Shown: one piece after another, positions 1-8,399 of the stretch
Layout: each line of letters begins with the position of its first letter
Position numbering within the stretch: position 1 is the stretch's first letter
From: Candidatus Melainabacteria bacterium
GTDB lineage: Bacteria > Cyanobacteriota > Vampirovibrionia > Obscuribacterales > Obscuribacteraceae
DNA length: 64,000 nucleotides
Reading direction: 5' to 3'
NCBI GenBank assembly: GCA_016716405.1
Contig: JADJWK010000001.1
Coordinates: 2,170,001 to 2,234,000, forward strand
The notes under the pieces: model-generated
Told to the model about the DNA's origin: nothing
Seen by the model: the letters and a program-made list of their open reading frames with translations, nothing else
Databases searched by the model: none
Position numbers and translations under genes: made by a program

Positions 1-408
1 GAAGTATTCTTTGATTTCCTCTGCCGATTTGAAATGTGACCGAAGCTTCTCAAGCTCCTTCTGAAGCCGCGCGCAGGAATCAGGATCTTGCACAGTGTGC
101 CAAAAGGAGGTCAGCTCTTTAAACTTATCGTTAATCCAATATTTCTTGGCAAACGCAATAGTTTTCGCGTGGAAATAAACGCTTCCACCACCAACCATTG
201 GTTCTCTATATTCTTGCGCTGACTTGGGGAGCATCTTCGCAATCTGTTCTATTGCCTTCTGTTTGCCGCCAGGATATCGAAGCGGCGAACGATATCGTCC
301 CTTGAAGGGGACTTGCTGTGAAGATGACAGACTGGCAGTAATGCCAGCTGCGGAAAGCGGCTCGACTGCTTGATTCATTCTTCTAATGATAACTGTTTGG
401 TGATGCAT
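1..408 (-). CDS. D12-class N6-adenine DNA methyltransferase, C-terminus beyond window
   Basis: The minus strand is open from an ATG at 408 to the window edge (136 codons, no stop). After a 33-residue leader it reads LRYPGGKQKAIEQI, then EPMVGGGSVYF. These match the SAM-binding 'GGK' and 'EPFxGxGSV' motifs of the D12 (Dam/DpnII-type) adenine methyltransferases. The family methylates adenine N6 at its target site and protects the host from a partner nuclease. It is divergent from the HaeIII-family endonuclease at 529 with a 120-bp spacer, the usual layout of a restriction-modification pair. The catalytic DPPY motif must lie outside the window. A GGGG tract precedes the chosen ATG, but the ATG at about 377 is possible. 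An adenine methyltransferase is an unexpected partner, because the HaeIII prototype pairs with a C5-cytosine enzyme. Confidence 0.85.
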   Translation of the reverse strand, partial: MHHQTVIIRRMNQAVEPLSAAGITASLSSSQQVPFKGRYRSPLRYPGGKQKAIEQIAKMLPKSAQEYREPMVGGGSVYFHAKTIAFAKKYWINDKFKELTSFWHTVQDPDSCARLQKELEKLRSHFKSAEEIKEYF

Positions 409-528
409 ATCAACCCCAAAAGAAGTCTCAAAACATCGAGTGCATATCTGATATTTATACGTTGATAGCGAATAAAAAGTTCATCGGCTAAACTCACTTA
501 TCCGCAAAATTACTAAGAAGTCCGATAA

Positions 529-1488
529 ATGGGAACCCAGAAGCAAAGTGGAAAAGCTTTTGAATTTGCCGTGCTCCAGGCACTTGCTTCATCTTTGGGC
601 GTAGCGAATTGCCAAGTAGTCCAGAGCAATGCGATCAACGTCGCATCTACGGACTTTCAAGCACTCATTAAGGATAAGCAAGATGAAAACGTGCTGGCCG
701 GAATCGCTGCTGCGAATTTGCTCCTGACGTTCGAGCCGCATCTTGTCCTCGTTTCCCAAGGGAAGTATCAACTAAATCTTTCGCTCCAATCGGATCAGGC
801 TGGTGCGACTGGTGATGTCCGGGACATTCTTCTTTCTATTCCACAATTGAATTGGGAAGTTGGTATTTCAGCCAAGCATCAGCATGAAGCGCTGAAACAT
901 TCGCGTCTCTCGAATCAAATAGACTTCGGCGACAAATGGTTTGGTGTGCCTTGTTCCAAAGACTACTTTGATGACATCCGCCCGGTGTTTGATCAATTAA
1001 GGCAACTGAAGACACAGGGACTTGCGTGGTCGCAACTCGTCAACAAGGAAACGGATGTCTACAAGCCTGTTTTACTCGCTTTTCAGAAAGAAGTTCAGAG
1101 AATGGAAACGAATCACAAGGGAGTCGTGGCTCGTGGACTCGTTGCCTACCTTATCGGACACAAGGACTTTTACAAAGTCATCAAGCTCAAACGTCAGACA
1201 AAGGTGCAAATCTTTAATTTCAATGGATCCTTGAACGCGCCAATTCAAAACGTACAACACGACATTCGGCTAGAGAAATTGAAATTACCAAGTCGTGTTG
1301 TCGAACTTGATTTTCGCAGAGGAGATCAAACGGCAAGCAATACGACTCTAGACATGATTTGCGATGCGGGATGGCAATTATCATTTCGCCTACACAATGC
1401 GAGTACACGCGTAGAGCCATCGTTGAAGTTCGATATAAATCTCGTTGGCCGGCCTAACAATCTCCAGACTTTTACGGCTCTTTGGTAA
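529..1488 (+). CDS. HaeIII-family type II restriction endonuclease
   Basis: This is a 319-residue protein. Its central block has GDVRDI, then WEVGISAKHQHEALKHSRLS, IDFGDKWFGVPCS, and near the C-terminus GWQLSFRLHNAST followed by EPSLKFDI. I recognise these as the conserved signature of the HaeIII-family endonucleases, whose prototype cuts GGCC. The acidic and Lys residues in GDVRD...WEVGISAK would form the PD-(D/E)XK-type metal site. Length is normal for the family. The gene is divergent from the D12 methyltransferase at 1-408, forming a plausible R-M pair, and it is followed by the hairpin-rich region and reverse transcriptase, so it starts a small defence island. Specificity cannot be read from sequence; the adenine-type partner suggests it may not be GGCC. 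Confidence 0.88.
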   Translation: MGTQKQSGKAFEFAVLQALASSLGVANCQVVQSNAINVASTDFQALIKDKQDENVLAGIAAANLLLTFEPHLVLVSQGKYQLNLSLQSDQAGATGDVRDILLSIPQLNWEVGISAKHQHEALKHSRLSNQIDFGDKWFGVPCSKDYFDDIRPVFDQLRQLKTQGLAWSQLVNKETDVYKPVLLAFQKEVQRMETNHKGVVARGLVAYLIGHKDFYKVIKLKRQTKVQIFNFNGSLNAPIQNVQHDIRLEKLKLPSRVVELDFRRGDQTASNTTLDMICDAGWQLSFRLHNASTRVEPSLKFDINLVGRPNNLQTFTALW

Positions 1489-1577
1489 ACCGGTATCGCA
1501 CAACGCTTCTGCTCGTGGTGCTTTTCGACAATATTCTTAGAAGTCTTGTAAAACTGAATGAGGAGAATCGAATATAG

Positions 1578-1940
1578 GCGACACCGTATGCGGTGTCATT
1601 GCAAGCGGCACTTGCTCGACGTTATTGAAGATTTGCTTAAAAGCAAGCGATTCGGGTCCAAGTGCATGTTATTCTGGTGGCGCCTGAGGTGTAGGCTTCA
1701 GGGAAGAGTGTTAAAGGTGTCAACCTTATTCAGAACTTGGTTTAGCCACCCGGCTACGCCGAGCAATCGGATAAGGATCACTACAACCTCCTTCATATTG
1801 TAGCAGGATTTGTTATTATGCGTCCGCTGAAAGGCAGACAGAGCCTAGCGAGGTAACTTCCCAAAGAAAATACCAGACGAAGCTGGAGTTGAAATCGGAG
1901 GAGTGCTTTGGGTTGTCGCGATACCCTGCTCCTCCGATAC
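1578..1940 (+). ncRNA. Candidate structured RNA partner of the reverse transcriptase
   Basis: The 469-bp gap upstream of the RT gene is unusually rich in short perfect hairpins, all readable on the plus strand. They are GACACCG/CGGTGTC (1580-1597, tetraloop), GCAAG/CTTGC (1601-1615), TTGCTT/AAGCAA (1633-1646), CCTGA/TCAGG (1683-1702), AAGGT/ACCTT (1714-1727) and CGGC/GCCG (1751-1761). A long 10-bp stem, ATCGGAGGAG/CTCCTCCGAT, spans 1894-1938 and ends 20 nt before the RT start codon. DRT2-type defence systems encode a structured RNA in exactly this place as the RT template. A possible promoter lies near 1527-1556. One plus-strand frame is open across 1558-1803, which is compatible with, but does not prove, an RT-templated open frame. 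The transcript ends given here are inferred from the outermost hairpins. Confidence 0.6.
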
Positions 1941-1957
1941 TGCTAAGAGGGTGATTA

Positions 1958-3232
1958 ATGACAGGAAAACTGGATGGCTGGTACAGAACCAGAACTTATG
2001 CGCACTTTGATGTGCCAATGTCGCATGAGACTGCATCGGCCTATGTGACGGTGCCAGCGAATGTTCGCCGTCATCCGTTCTTGCCGTTTCTATCATTTGA
2101 GATGAGATCAAGAAGGATTCACAAGCCCGACAAGATACGCCCAATCAAGTATTCATCACATAAGGACAGCCATGTCTACTCCTACTACGGATCGATGTTG
2201 TCGTCGTTATATGAGAAACAATTGCAGGAAGCGAACCTCGGAGATGTCGTGCTCGCTTACCGTTCGGGTATCGGAAACAATATCACCTTTGCAGGTAGTG
2301 GCTTCGACTCAATTGAGAAACTTGGAAATTGTGTTGCAATTGGAATTGATATCGCGGAGGTTTTCGATCAAATTGATCACGAACTCCTGAAGAGAGAATG
2401 GATGGGTCTTCTTGAGACTACCAGGCTTCCTGACGACCATTACGCTGTCTATCGCTCGCTAACGAAGTATGCATATGTGGACAGGGAGCAGTGTTATGAG
2501 GCTTTAGGGTACAGTGGTCAACAGATAAAGCGCAAAAAGCCAATCTGTAGCTTGGAGACATTTCACTCTCGGATCAAGGGACGTGATGGAAATTCGAGCA
2601 GTCTCATACAAGTGAATCAATATTCGCATGGAATTCCTCAGGGTTCTCCGATGTCGGCCGTCTTGGCAAACATCTACTTGTATTCCTTTGACAAAGCGAT
2701 GACTGAATTGGCTGATACTATTGGTGGTGTCTATAGGCGGTACAGCGACGATATATTGTGGATTGCTCCCTGTCCTGAAGAGACCAACATAATTTGTACT
2801 GTAGAAAAAGAACTGGCGCGCTTGAAGTTGAAGGTTCAAGAGGGCAAAACTACGATTTCACACTTTGGTTTGGGGCAAGGCAACAACATCTTACTTAAGT
2901 CAGGCGATAAGCCGTTTCAATATCTCGGGTTTACGTTTGATGGACAGCGGAGATTGCTTCGCTCTCAAACATTGTCGAGGTACTGGAGGAAGACAACGTT
3001 TGCTGTAAAGAAAGCAAAGCGTGACGCTCGCAAGGCAGGTGGCAGGGGATTGAGTAACAAAATCTTTCTGCGAAAGCTATATAGAAGATTTAGCCATCTA
3101 GGCCACAATAATTTCATTTCATATGCGAGACGCTCGTCTAAGATCATGAGTGGTGGACAAAAGTGGAAGGATAGCCCATCGTGGAAGCAGGTCAGCAAGC
3201 ATTGGGACAAATTGCATGACTTGCTTCAGTGA
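1958..3232 (+). CDS. Reverse transcriptase, UG/DRT2-like antiviral type
   Basis: This 424-residue RT has all polymerase motifs: motif A with catalytic D131 in GIDIAEVFDQIDH, motif B GIPQGSPMSAVLANIYL (about 225-241), motif C RYSDDILW with D264/D265, and a later FQYLGFTFDG motif. The N-terminus (YAHFDVP, HPFLPFL, KIRPIKYSSHKDSHVYSYY) and the size resemble the UG2/DRT2 group of defence RTs. Retron NAxxH and VTG motifs are absent, and there is no maturase or HNH domain as in group II introns. An AGAGG ribosome site stands before the ATG at 1958. The hairpin-rich 1578-1940 region is the probable RNA partner. A helicase gene begins 63 bp downstream and may be co-transcribed. RT identity is certain; assignment to DRT2 rests on remembered features. 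Confidence 0.85.
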   Translation: MTGKLDGWYRTRTYAHFDVPMSHETASAYVTVPANVRRHPFLPFLSFEMRSRRIHKPDKIRPIKYSSHKDSHVYSYYGSMLSSLYEKQLQEANLGDVVLAYRSGIGNNITFAGSGFDSIEKLGNCVAIGIDIAEVFDQIDHELLKREWMGLLETTRLPDDHYAVYRSLTKYAYVDREQCYEALGYSGQQIKRKKPICSLETFHSRIKGRDGNSSSLIQVNQYSHGIPQGSPMSAVLANIYLYSFDKAMTELADTIGGVYRRYSDDILWIAPCPEETNIICTVEKELARLKLKVQEGKTTISHFGLGQGNNILLKSGDKPFQYLGFTFDGQRRLLRSQTLSRYWRKTTFAVKKAKRDARKAGGRGLSNKIFLRKLYRRFSHLGHNNFISYARRSSKIMSGGQKWKDSPSWKQVSKHWDKLHDLLQ

Positions 3233-3295
3233 CGTCCGGGCGAAGGACTTATTAGATTTGCCAATGATATCTGGTCGCTGAGCGTCAATCTGAGT

Positions 3296-4537
3296 ATGAC
3301 TGGCAAGCCAATTTTATCGCAAGAACAAAGAAGCGCTGTGAGACGAATCAGACAGCTTATTGGAGATAAGTGCAACCTGATCGCTTTAGCTGGACCCGCC
3401 GGATCTGGGAAGACGACATTAATCCACCAGCTCAAGAAGGAGCTACAACAGGAAGTCGTCGTTTCTGCAATGACGAACAAAGCAGCCAACGTTTTGAGAA
3501 GAAAGGGTCTGCTTGATGCCATTACGACCTACAAGGCTTGTTTAGTTCCCATGTTTAAGGAGCCAGGAGACGAAATCATAAAGTACTTCAATCTGGACGC
3601 CCCAAACAATCCTGAACTCAAAGCGAAGCTCACAAAGTATTTTGATAGCGAGGTGCTAGACGAAGCGTGGCAGATCGCTCAACGGAGCGGTGTTACTGCC
3701 GGTGCTCGGATGCTTAAGATTGAAGACTTCTTTCGCGAATACTTTTCGGGCTGGGGCCCACGAGAAGAACGAAAGGGCGTTCTTATTATTGATGAGGCTT
3801 CCATGCTAGGGGGTGAGTTGCTATCAACCATTCGCAAGAGTTTCTCTCAAATCATTTTAGTAGGCGATGAATTCCAGTTACCTCCTGTGAAAGATGAAGC
3901 GGTCTTTTGGGATGATGTCGTAATCGAAGAACGAGTGCGGCTTCACCAGGTTCATAGACAAGCCAAGTTTAGCCAACCGTTGAGAGTTGCTGAAGTTATT
4001 AAATCCGGTTCTTATGTGCAGATGGAGCCAGTGAAGCCAATTGACATTGATCTATGCGCAAACGGAAAACCAATTATTGTTTGGCGGAATGAAGTCAGAA
4101 AGACTTTGACGAAGAAAATACGATATGCGCTCGGGTATATTGGCTCAAGTCCGGAGGTGGGAGAGATTCTTGTTTGCAAAGAAAACCGCTCCATTAGTGG
4201 AGTGGACTTCGTTAACAATTCAATGTGGAAGGTTGTGAAGACTGACGGCGGTGACAATTGTATGCTTGAAGATCTAGATGGGCAGAGGACGAAGGGGCTC
4301 ATTGAGGTTCAAATGGAGGAGTATGATCACCGTGGGCATGGATTGCCATGTCGGTATGGTTATGTTCTAACCTGTCACACGGCTCAGGGATCAGAGTGGC
4401 CATCTGTTATGGTTCATGCTAGTGATGCTCGCAGTTGCTTAGGCCGGGACCGCGACTTTGGTCTGAAATGGTTATATACGGCAGTCACTAGAACGGAAAA
4501 AGAACTCATCTGGGTGAATGGCAAAATAAACTCTTGA
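3296..4537 (+). CDS. SF1 helicase/ATPase, Dda/RecD2-like
   Basis: This is a 413-residue protein with Walker A GPAGSGKTT (33-41), Walker B LIIDEAS (163-169), motif III VGDEFQLPP (189-197), motif V LTCHTAQGSEW near residue 360 and motif VI LYTAVTRTEKE near 400. The order and the short length match the compact Dda-like branch of SF1B, ATP-driven 5'-3' DNA helicases common in phages and mobile elements. It follows the RT by 63 bp on the same strand, so an operon is plausible. A helicase could help expose template or displace cDNA, but canonical DRT2 loci are described with only RT plus RNA, so partnership is inference. The next gene is convergent, with a hairpin at 4599-4615 between them. Confidence 0.85.
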   Translation: MTGKPILSQEQRSAVRRIRQLIGDKCNLIALAGPAGSGKTTLIHQLKKELQQEVVVSAMTNKAANVLRRKGLLDAITTYKACLVPMFKEPGDEIIKYFNLDAPNNPELKAKLTKYFDSEVLDEAWQIAQRSGVTAGARMLKIEDFFREYFSGWGPREERKGVLIIDEASMLGGELLSTIRKSFSQIILVGDEFQLPPVKDEAVFWDDVVIEERVRLHQVHRQAKFSQPLRVAEVIKSGSYVQMEPVKPIDIDLCANGKPIIVWRNEVRKTLTKKIRYALGYIGSSPEVGEILVCKENRSISGVDFVNNSMWKVVKTDGGDNCMLEDLDGQRTKGLIEVQMEEYDHRGHGLPCRYGYVLTCHTAQGSEWPSVMVHASDARSCLGRDRDFGLKWLYTAVTRTEKELIWVNGKINS

Positions 4538-4590
4538 CTAGAGCGAAGTTTTGGAATTTTGCTAAATTAGCTGATTGATCCAAACAATAA

Positions 4591-4615
4591 GGAAAATCCG
4601 CCAATAAAATTGGCG
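4591..4615 (-). terminator. Intrinsic terminator between convergent operons
   Basis: A perfect 7-bp stem, CGCCAAT/ATTGGCG (4599-4605 and 4609-4615), has a 3-nt loop. On the minus strand it is followed by GGATTTTCC, a short T tract, so it best serves the J-domain operon that ends at 4638. On the plus strand the T tract is poor. It lies between the helicase gene and the J-domain gene. Confidence 0.5.
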
Positions 4616-4637
4616 TACCCATTTCTTGCTGTTCACG

Positions 4638-5471
4638 CTAGTTGATTGGTGGTGGCGCTGGTGGTGCGAATGGCCCCGTCGAATCTTGTTCTATTGGTTT
4701 TGTCATGTCTTCGATTTGCTGTCGCCATGAAGTTGGATTTTGAATTGGATATCGCTCGTAAGGCGGGATGTACGGTTCGATTGGTGGCGGTGGTGGTGAG
4801 GGATATGGCGGTGGGCTTGGATTTTCCTCTTTGGGTTTGAATTGTGATTGGAAATCATCCCATTGTTTGCCTGTCCAGTGAACGAAGTCTCGCGCAGCAC
4901 AGCCAACCCAGCAATATCCGATTAAGACCATAAACGTGACCGCAATCATCAGAGTGCATTTCGATCGAAGCACTTCCTCGTTTCGAAGCGCTTCGTTGCT
5001 AATAGCTTCGTCGGCTGCTTGCTGTTTTTGTTGTGCGTTTTGCGCGGCTTGGGCGGCTCGTCGAGCCGCCTCCTCTTCTGCCTCTTTCCTTTCTCGTTCC
5101 GCTGTTCTTCTTCTAGTTGCTTCCTCCTCTTGGCGTTTTCGCTCTGCTTCCGATGGACCGGACGAAGAGCTTGAATTGTTGGTTTGGTTAGCGTTTCTAT
5201 TTTGAGAGCTGTTTGGCGGCGGGCCGGCCGCCGCTGGTTGACAGCGGCAGCTCGGTCCAGATTTGTGTTCTGACTCGAAATGCTTTTTGAGCTTTTCGAA
5301 GTAGTTGTTGATTTTCTTTAGTTCTTCCTCGGTTTCTCGTTTTGCATCTGGGCTGGACATACGGTCTGGATGCCATACAAGAGCGAGTCTTCGATATCGA
5401 CGTTTGATTGTGTCGAACGCTGCCCCCGGTTCTAGCCCGAGGGCTTGATATGCCTTGTGGAGTTCGTTCAT
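4638..5471 (-). CDS. J-domain (DnaJ-like) membrane protein of the mobilisation operon
   Basis: From the ATG at 5471 the protein has about 277 residues: an N-terminal J domain (KAYQALGLEPGA...YRRLALVWHPDR, with the HPD tripeptide that stimulates Hsp70 ATPase), a Ser/Asn linker, a Glu/Arg/Ala coiled-coil stretch (SEAERKRQEEEATRRR), one transmembrane helix (LMIAVTFMVLIGYCWVG) and a Pro-rich tail (PPPYPSPPPPP). The start at 5471 is chosen because it forms an ATGA overlap with the stop of the preceding gene, the coupling style used across this operon. It is probably a membrane-anchored co-chaperone. Its place at the end of a relaxase/coupling-protein operon suggests a role in assembling or remodelling the transfer machinery, which is inference. 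Confidence 0.8.
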   Translation of the reverse strand: MNELHKAYQALGLEPGAAFDTIKRRYRRLALVWHPDRMSSPDAKRETEEELKKINNYFEKLKKHFESEHKSGPSCRCQPAAAGPPPNSSQNRNANQTNNSSSSSGPSEAERKRQEEEATRRRTAERERKEAEEEAARRAAQAAQNAQQKQQAADEAISNEALRNEEVLRSKCTLMIAVTFMVLIGYCWVGCAARDFVHWTGKQWDDFQSQFKPKEENPSPPPYPSPPPPPIEPYIPPYERYPIQNPTSWRQQIEDMTKPIEQDSTGPFAPPAPPPIN

Positions 5472-6139
5472 TGGAATATTGCCTTTTGAATGTCGCCGAG
5501 GAGGGCGAATAATGCGAGTGCGCTTAGTGAGATAAGCCACCATGGCGGTGCGGGAAGTCTGGTGTCGGTCTCGTCTCCGACTTGAATGCCGGGACCGAGT
5601 CGCATCTCGATTGAATTGATTAGGCCGGTGACGATGGAATCGCAGGCTCGGAATTGGACGCCTTCTACTTTCGGTGCGAAGTCCAGGTAGATGAGAGTGG
5701 TGTCTCTGCCGGTATCACTTAATCTGACTTCTAGTCCGACGTGTCTCTGAAGGCGCTCTTTTCGTGTATGTATTTGTCCACGCTGATCCATGTCGTAATG
5801 AATCTGTTCGTCAGTAAATCTGAGGTCGGCGGTTATCTTTCCGCTCTGTGTGTCGGCGCTGGCGACGTGCCATTTATCGCCGAAGTTATAGGAGATGTCT
5901 GCCAAAAGTTCTCTGACTTTGGCGAAAGCTTGTTTGACCGGAACCTTGTATTCTCGCGGTACCGGATGGAGAAAGTTATATCTTTGAACTCGTGCCTGGT
6001 GGAGGAACGGCCATGCTGCCCATATTCCGGCTACCAGACCGGGGAAAGTACCGGCTTCGTTATTGTGAAGCACCATGTGCCCAAGGAAGGCTCCTGTGAG
6101 CAAGAAAACGAATACGCCTAATGTGATTGCCATGCCCAT
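5468..6139 (-). CDS. Two-TM membrane protein of mobilisation operon
   Basis: From the ATG at 6139, chosen because it forms a TAATG overlap with the upstream gene, the protein is about 223 residues. Two hydrophobic helices lie at the N-terminus (MAITLGVFVFLLTGAFLGHM, then VAGIWAAWPFL) and a third at the C-terminus (WWLISLSALALFALLG). Between them is a roughly 140-residue hydrophilic domain with alternating strands (KITADLRFTDEQIHYDM, VGLEVRLSDTGRDTTLIYLDF). I do not recognise the family. It is translationally coupled at both ends, so it belongs with the TPR protein and J-domain protein as an accessory of the transfer operon. Confidence 0.65.
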   Translation of the reverse strand: MGMAITLGVFVFLLTGAFLGHMVLHNNEAGTFPGLVAGIWAAWPFLHQARVQRYNFLHPVPREYKVPVKQAFAKVRELLADISYNFGDKWHVASADTQSGKITADLRFTDEQIHYDMDQRGQIHTRKERLQRHVGLEVRLSDTGRDTTLIYLDFAPKVEGVQFRACDSIVTGLINSIEMRLGPGIQVGDETDTRLPAPPWWLISLSALALFALLGDIQKAIFQ

Positions 6140-6672
6140 TATCGTTCTGCCCTGTCTGAATCTTCGAAATCGAAGCCGACTCCGAAGTCGTCGACGTTGC
6201 ATGCTTTACACCAGTGATGGAGGTGTGCCTCTATCATTTGTCCGGTGTTTTGGAAGTGGAGCAGTTCTTCCTCTGCGTTAAGCACATGTTGGTTGCCGGT
6301 TCCCCAGTGTCGCACTAGGTAGACGATATTCATTCGGAGCATCGCCTCCGCGTTATCGCTCTTTCCTTGCTCCCAGAGGAACCTTGCGAGAGCGACGCAT
6401 ATCGTCGCTGCATTCAGCGCCATCTCGTTCGCTTCGAAGAGGCTGATCGCGTCTATGTAACATCGTTCTGCGAGGAACGGTTCGCAGAGTCTTGCGTAGA
6501 GTCCTGCCATGCAGGAGAGTGACCATGCGGCATCAAATTTGTCTTCGCGCTTTGCACTGCTTTTGGTGCCATCGTAAATTTCTTTGAACCTTCGGAGCAC
6601 TATTTCGATTTCACGTGTGTCTGAAGCTACACAGTACATTCTGTGCATTAACGTGTACGTTTCAGGTTGCAT
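6139..6672 (-). CDS. TPR-like cytoplasmic protein of mobilisation operon
   Basis: This 177-residue soluble protein is all-helical in appearance, with repeats of about 40 residues resembling tetratricopeptide units (AAWSLSCMAGLYARLCEPFLAERCYIDAISLFE; NAATICVALARFLWEQGKSDNAEAMLRMNIVYL), followed by an acidic tail. TPRs mediate protein contacts, so an adaptor role is likely. It ends in a TAATG overlap with the membrane protein downstream and starts 41 bp after the coupling protein, within the same operon. Confidence 0.55.
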   Translation of the reverse strand: MQPETYTLMHRMYCVASDTREIEIVLRRFKEIYDGTKSSAKREDKFDAAWSLSCMAGLYARLCEPFLAERCYIDAISLFEANEMALNAATICVALARFLWEQGKSDNAEAMLRMNIVYLVRHWGTGNQHVLNAEEELLHFQNTGQMIEAHLHHWCKACNVDDFGVGFDFEDSDRAER

Positions 6673-6713
6673 ATTTCTTGTTCTCCTTGTGTGAGGTGAT
6701 TTGTTTCGTGAGG

Positions 6714-8309
6714 TTAGTCAAAGTCAGGAGCGTCATTGCTCTCTGGTTTCTTTGGCCGATGTGGATTCTGATCGAAATCGCGGCGGTTGCCTTGATTGTT
6801 CTTGTTCTTTTCGTTGGTTGTATACCGCTTCTGTCTTCGATCCTTTTCGTTCCTCCATTGTTTTTGATTTGAGTTTTTGTGGTTGTCGGGCTCATCGTTC
6901 GGGATGCGGCTTTTGATGTAACCACGCTTGCGAACGAATTCTGTTACTCTATGTCGAGGCCGGTCCGGCGGGTCATATCGAAGCGCCTGGTCATAAGCGG
7001 TGGGAGAGGTTAGAGGCAGCTTGAGCGGATTGGAATCTGGTGCGAAGACAATCACTTCGTTTTTCAAACCGATCAATTCATCTGGAGTGATTAGCGCGCG
7101 TCCCTGAATCATTTCGTGAACTCTGCCGCTGTCGTTTACTGTCGCCTCCTCGATTGTTGTTCGTCCTATCGCCTCGCTCAATTCCCTTGCTTCTGTGAAT
7201 GTTTTCTGTTTGAAGTAGACTTGCGTTGCAGGCATGTCGATGATGATTTGAGCTTCCCTTCTGCTGTAGACTTGTTCGAGTTGAAAGTAGTTTTGGAAAC
7301 CGAGAATCAATCCGATTTTGTTCTTTCTGATTATCGAAAGTGTGTCACCGATTCCAGAGATTTTTCCGAAGTTGGTGAACTCGTCGAGGAGCATGGTGAT
7401 TGGATATTTCATTTCCTCTCTCGTCTCAAGGATATGGTCGAGAAGAAAATTCACCATCAGTGAGCCGATCAGTTTGCTATCTCTGCTGCGGCTCGGAACG
7501 GCGATGTAGAAGGTGAAGAGTTGGTCTTTCAATTTGTCGAGATCGATGTCTGTCGTCTCCGTCAACGTCACCATTTGATCTGTCATCCAGGGATTCAGCT
7601 TCGTGATTAAACCGGAGAACACTCCGTATCGAAAATCTGTTTCTCCACTGAGTCGCATCCATCCTTCGAATTCCATTTGAGCAACGTCGGATCGGCTTTC
7701 TCGTAGAACCCTCGCTAAGCGATCTGGTCCAGTTAAAAGGAGCCATCTCAGTGCTCCAAAGTGTCCATATTCTGGAGGTCCGGCTGCAGCGTGGAGAATT
7801 AGTGGAATCAGGAGAAGTTTCTCTGATCGATTCCAGGTTTGCTCATTCTTTGCCTCGCTTGGTTCGCCGTTCAGAATTATGAGGTCAGCGAGTTTTTCAG
7901 CTAGTTGCGCTTTCATCTCTTCTGGTGCACGTCTTACACGATCAATTGGATTTATTCTGTGAGACGTTAGGTCCGATGCGTTGAAGCAGTAGATTTTGTG
8001 TCCTGCCATTTGTCGCCATCCGGCTGTCAGCTGGTAGAGTTCGCCCGGCTCGTAGCCGGGCGTTGCCTCCGTAACAACCATGCTGGTTCCTATTCGTTCG
8101 ACAAGTTGTGGAATGAAGAACCCCCGCGATTTTCCGACGCCGGTCCTTCCACACACTAGAGCGTGGGCATGTGTCCATAGCTCCGGTACTTGAATGTACT
8201 GGTTGTCGTTTGTCCTCCCTATGATTAGTCGTTTGGGATCGGGTTTGTGTTGAATGTAGCCTGCGGTTTTTAGTTCGTTCGTCGTCCCCCATCGGGCAGC
8301 GCCGTACAC
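6714..8309 (-). CDS. VirD4/TraG-type coupling protein ATPase (frame entry uncertain)
   Basis: From a GTG at 8309 this is 531 residues with YGAARWGTTNEL (the conserved 'HGSARW' entry motif of VirD4/TraG proteins), Walker A GRTGVGKS (54-61), Walker B TMLLDEFTNFG near residue 310, and a long charged C-terminal tail. Coupling proteins are hexameric inner-membrane ATPases that deliver the relaxase-DNA complex to a type IV secretion channel. No N-terminal membrane helices are present. The frame stays open upstream to 8432 and encodes a helical segment (KKRCDQILLELQKDAKR), while no good start exists there. The preceding gene at 8679 runs into this region in another frame across an A7 tract (8390-8396). 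The true protein is therefore probably a fusion of both parts. Confidence 0.85.
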   Translation of the reverse strand: MYGAARWGTTNELKTAGYIQHKPDPKRLIIGRTNDNQYIQVPELWTHAHALVCGRTGVGKSRGFFIPQLVERIGTSMVVTEATPGYEPGELYQLTAGWRQMAGHKIYCFNASDLTSHRINPIDRVRRAPEEMKAQLAEKLADLIILNGEPSEAKNEQTWNRSEKLLLIPLILHAAAGPPEYGHFGALRWLLLTGPDRLARVLRESRSDVAQMEFEGWMRLSGETDFRYGVFSGLITKLNPWMTDQMVTLTETTDIDLDKLKDQLFTFYIAVPSRSRDSKLIGSLMVNFLLDHILETREEMKYPITMLLDEFTNFGKISGIGDTLSIIRKNKIGLILGFQNYFQLEQVYSRREAQIIIDMPATQVYFKQKTFTEARELSEAIGRTTIEEATVNDSGRVHEMIQGRALITPDELIGLKNEVIVFAPDSNPLKLPLTSPTAYDQALRYDPPDRPRHRVTEFVRKRGYIKSRIPNDEPDNHKNSNQKQWRNEKDRRQKRYTTNEKNKNNQGNRRDFDQNPHRPKKPESNDAPDFD

Positions 8310-8399
8310 GGTACTTGGCTGCTTGTGAGTTCGGGCTTCTGATGCGCGTTTTGCATCTTTCTGAAGTTCGAGCAGGATCTGGTCGCATCTTTTTTTGAC

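Noticed and set aside
1489..1957. Retron msr-msd
   Set aside because: The RT lacks retron NAxxH/VTG motifs, and no pair of inverted repeats enclosing the RNA in msr-msd style was seen.
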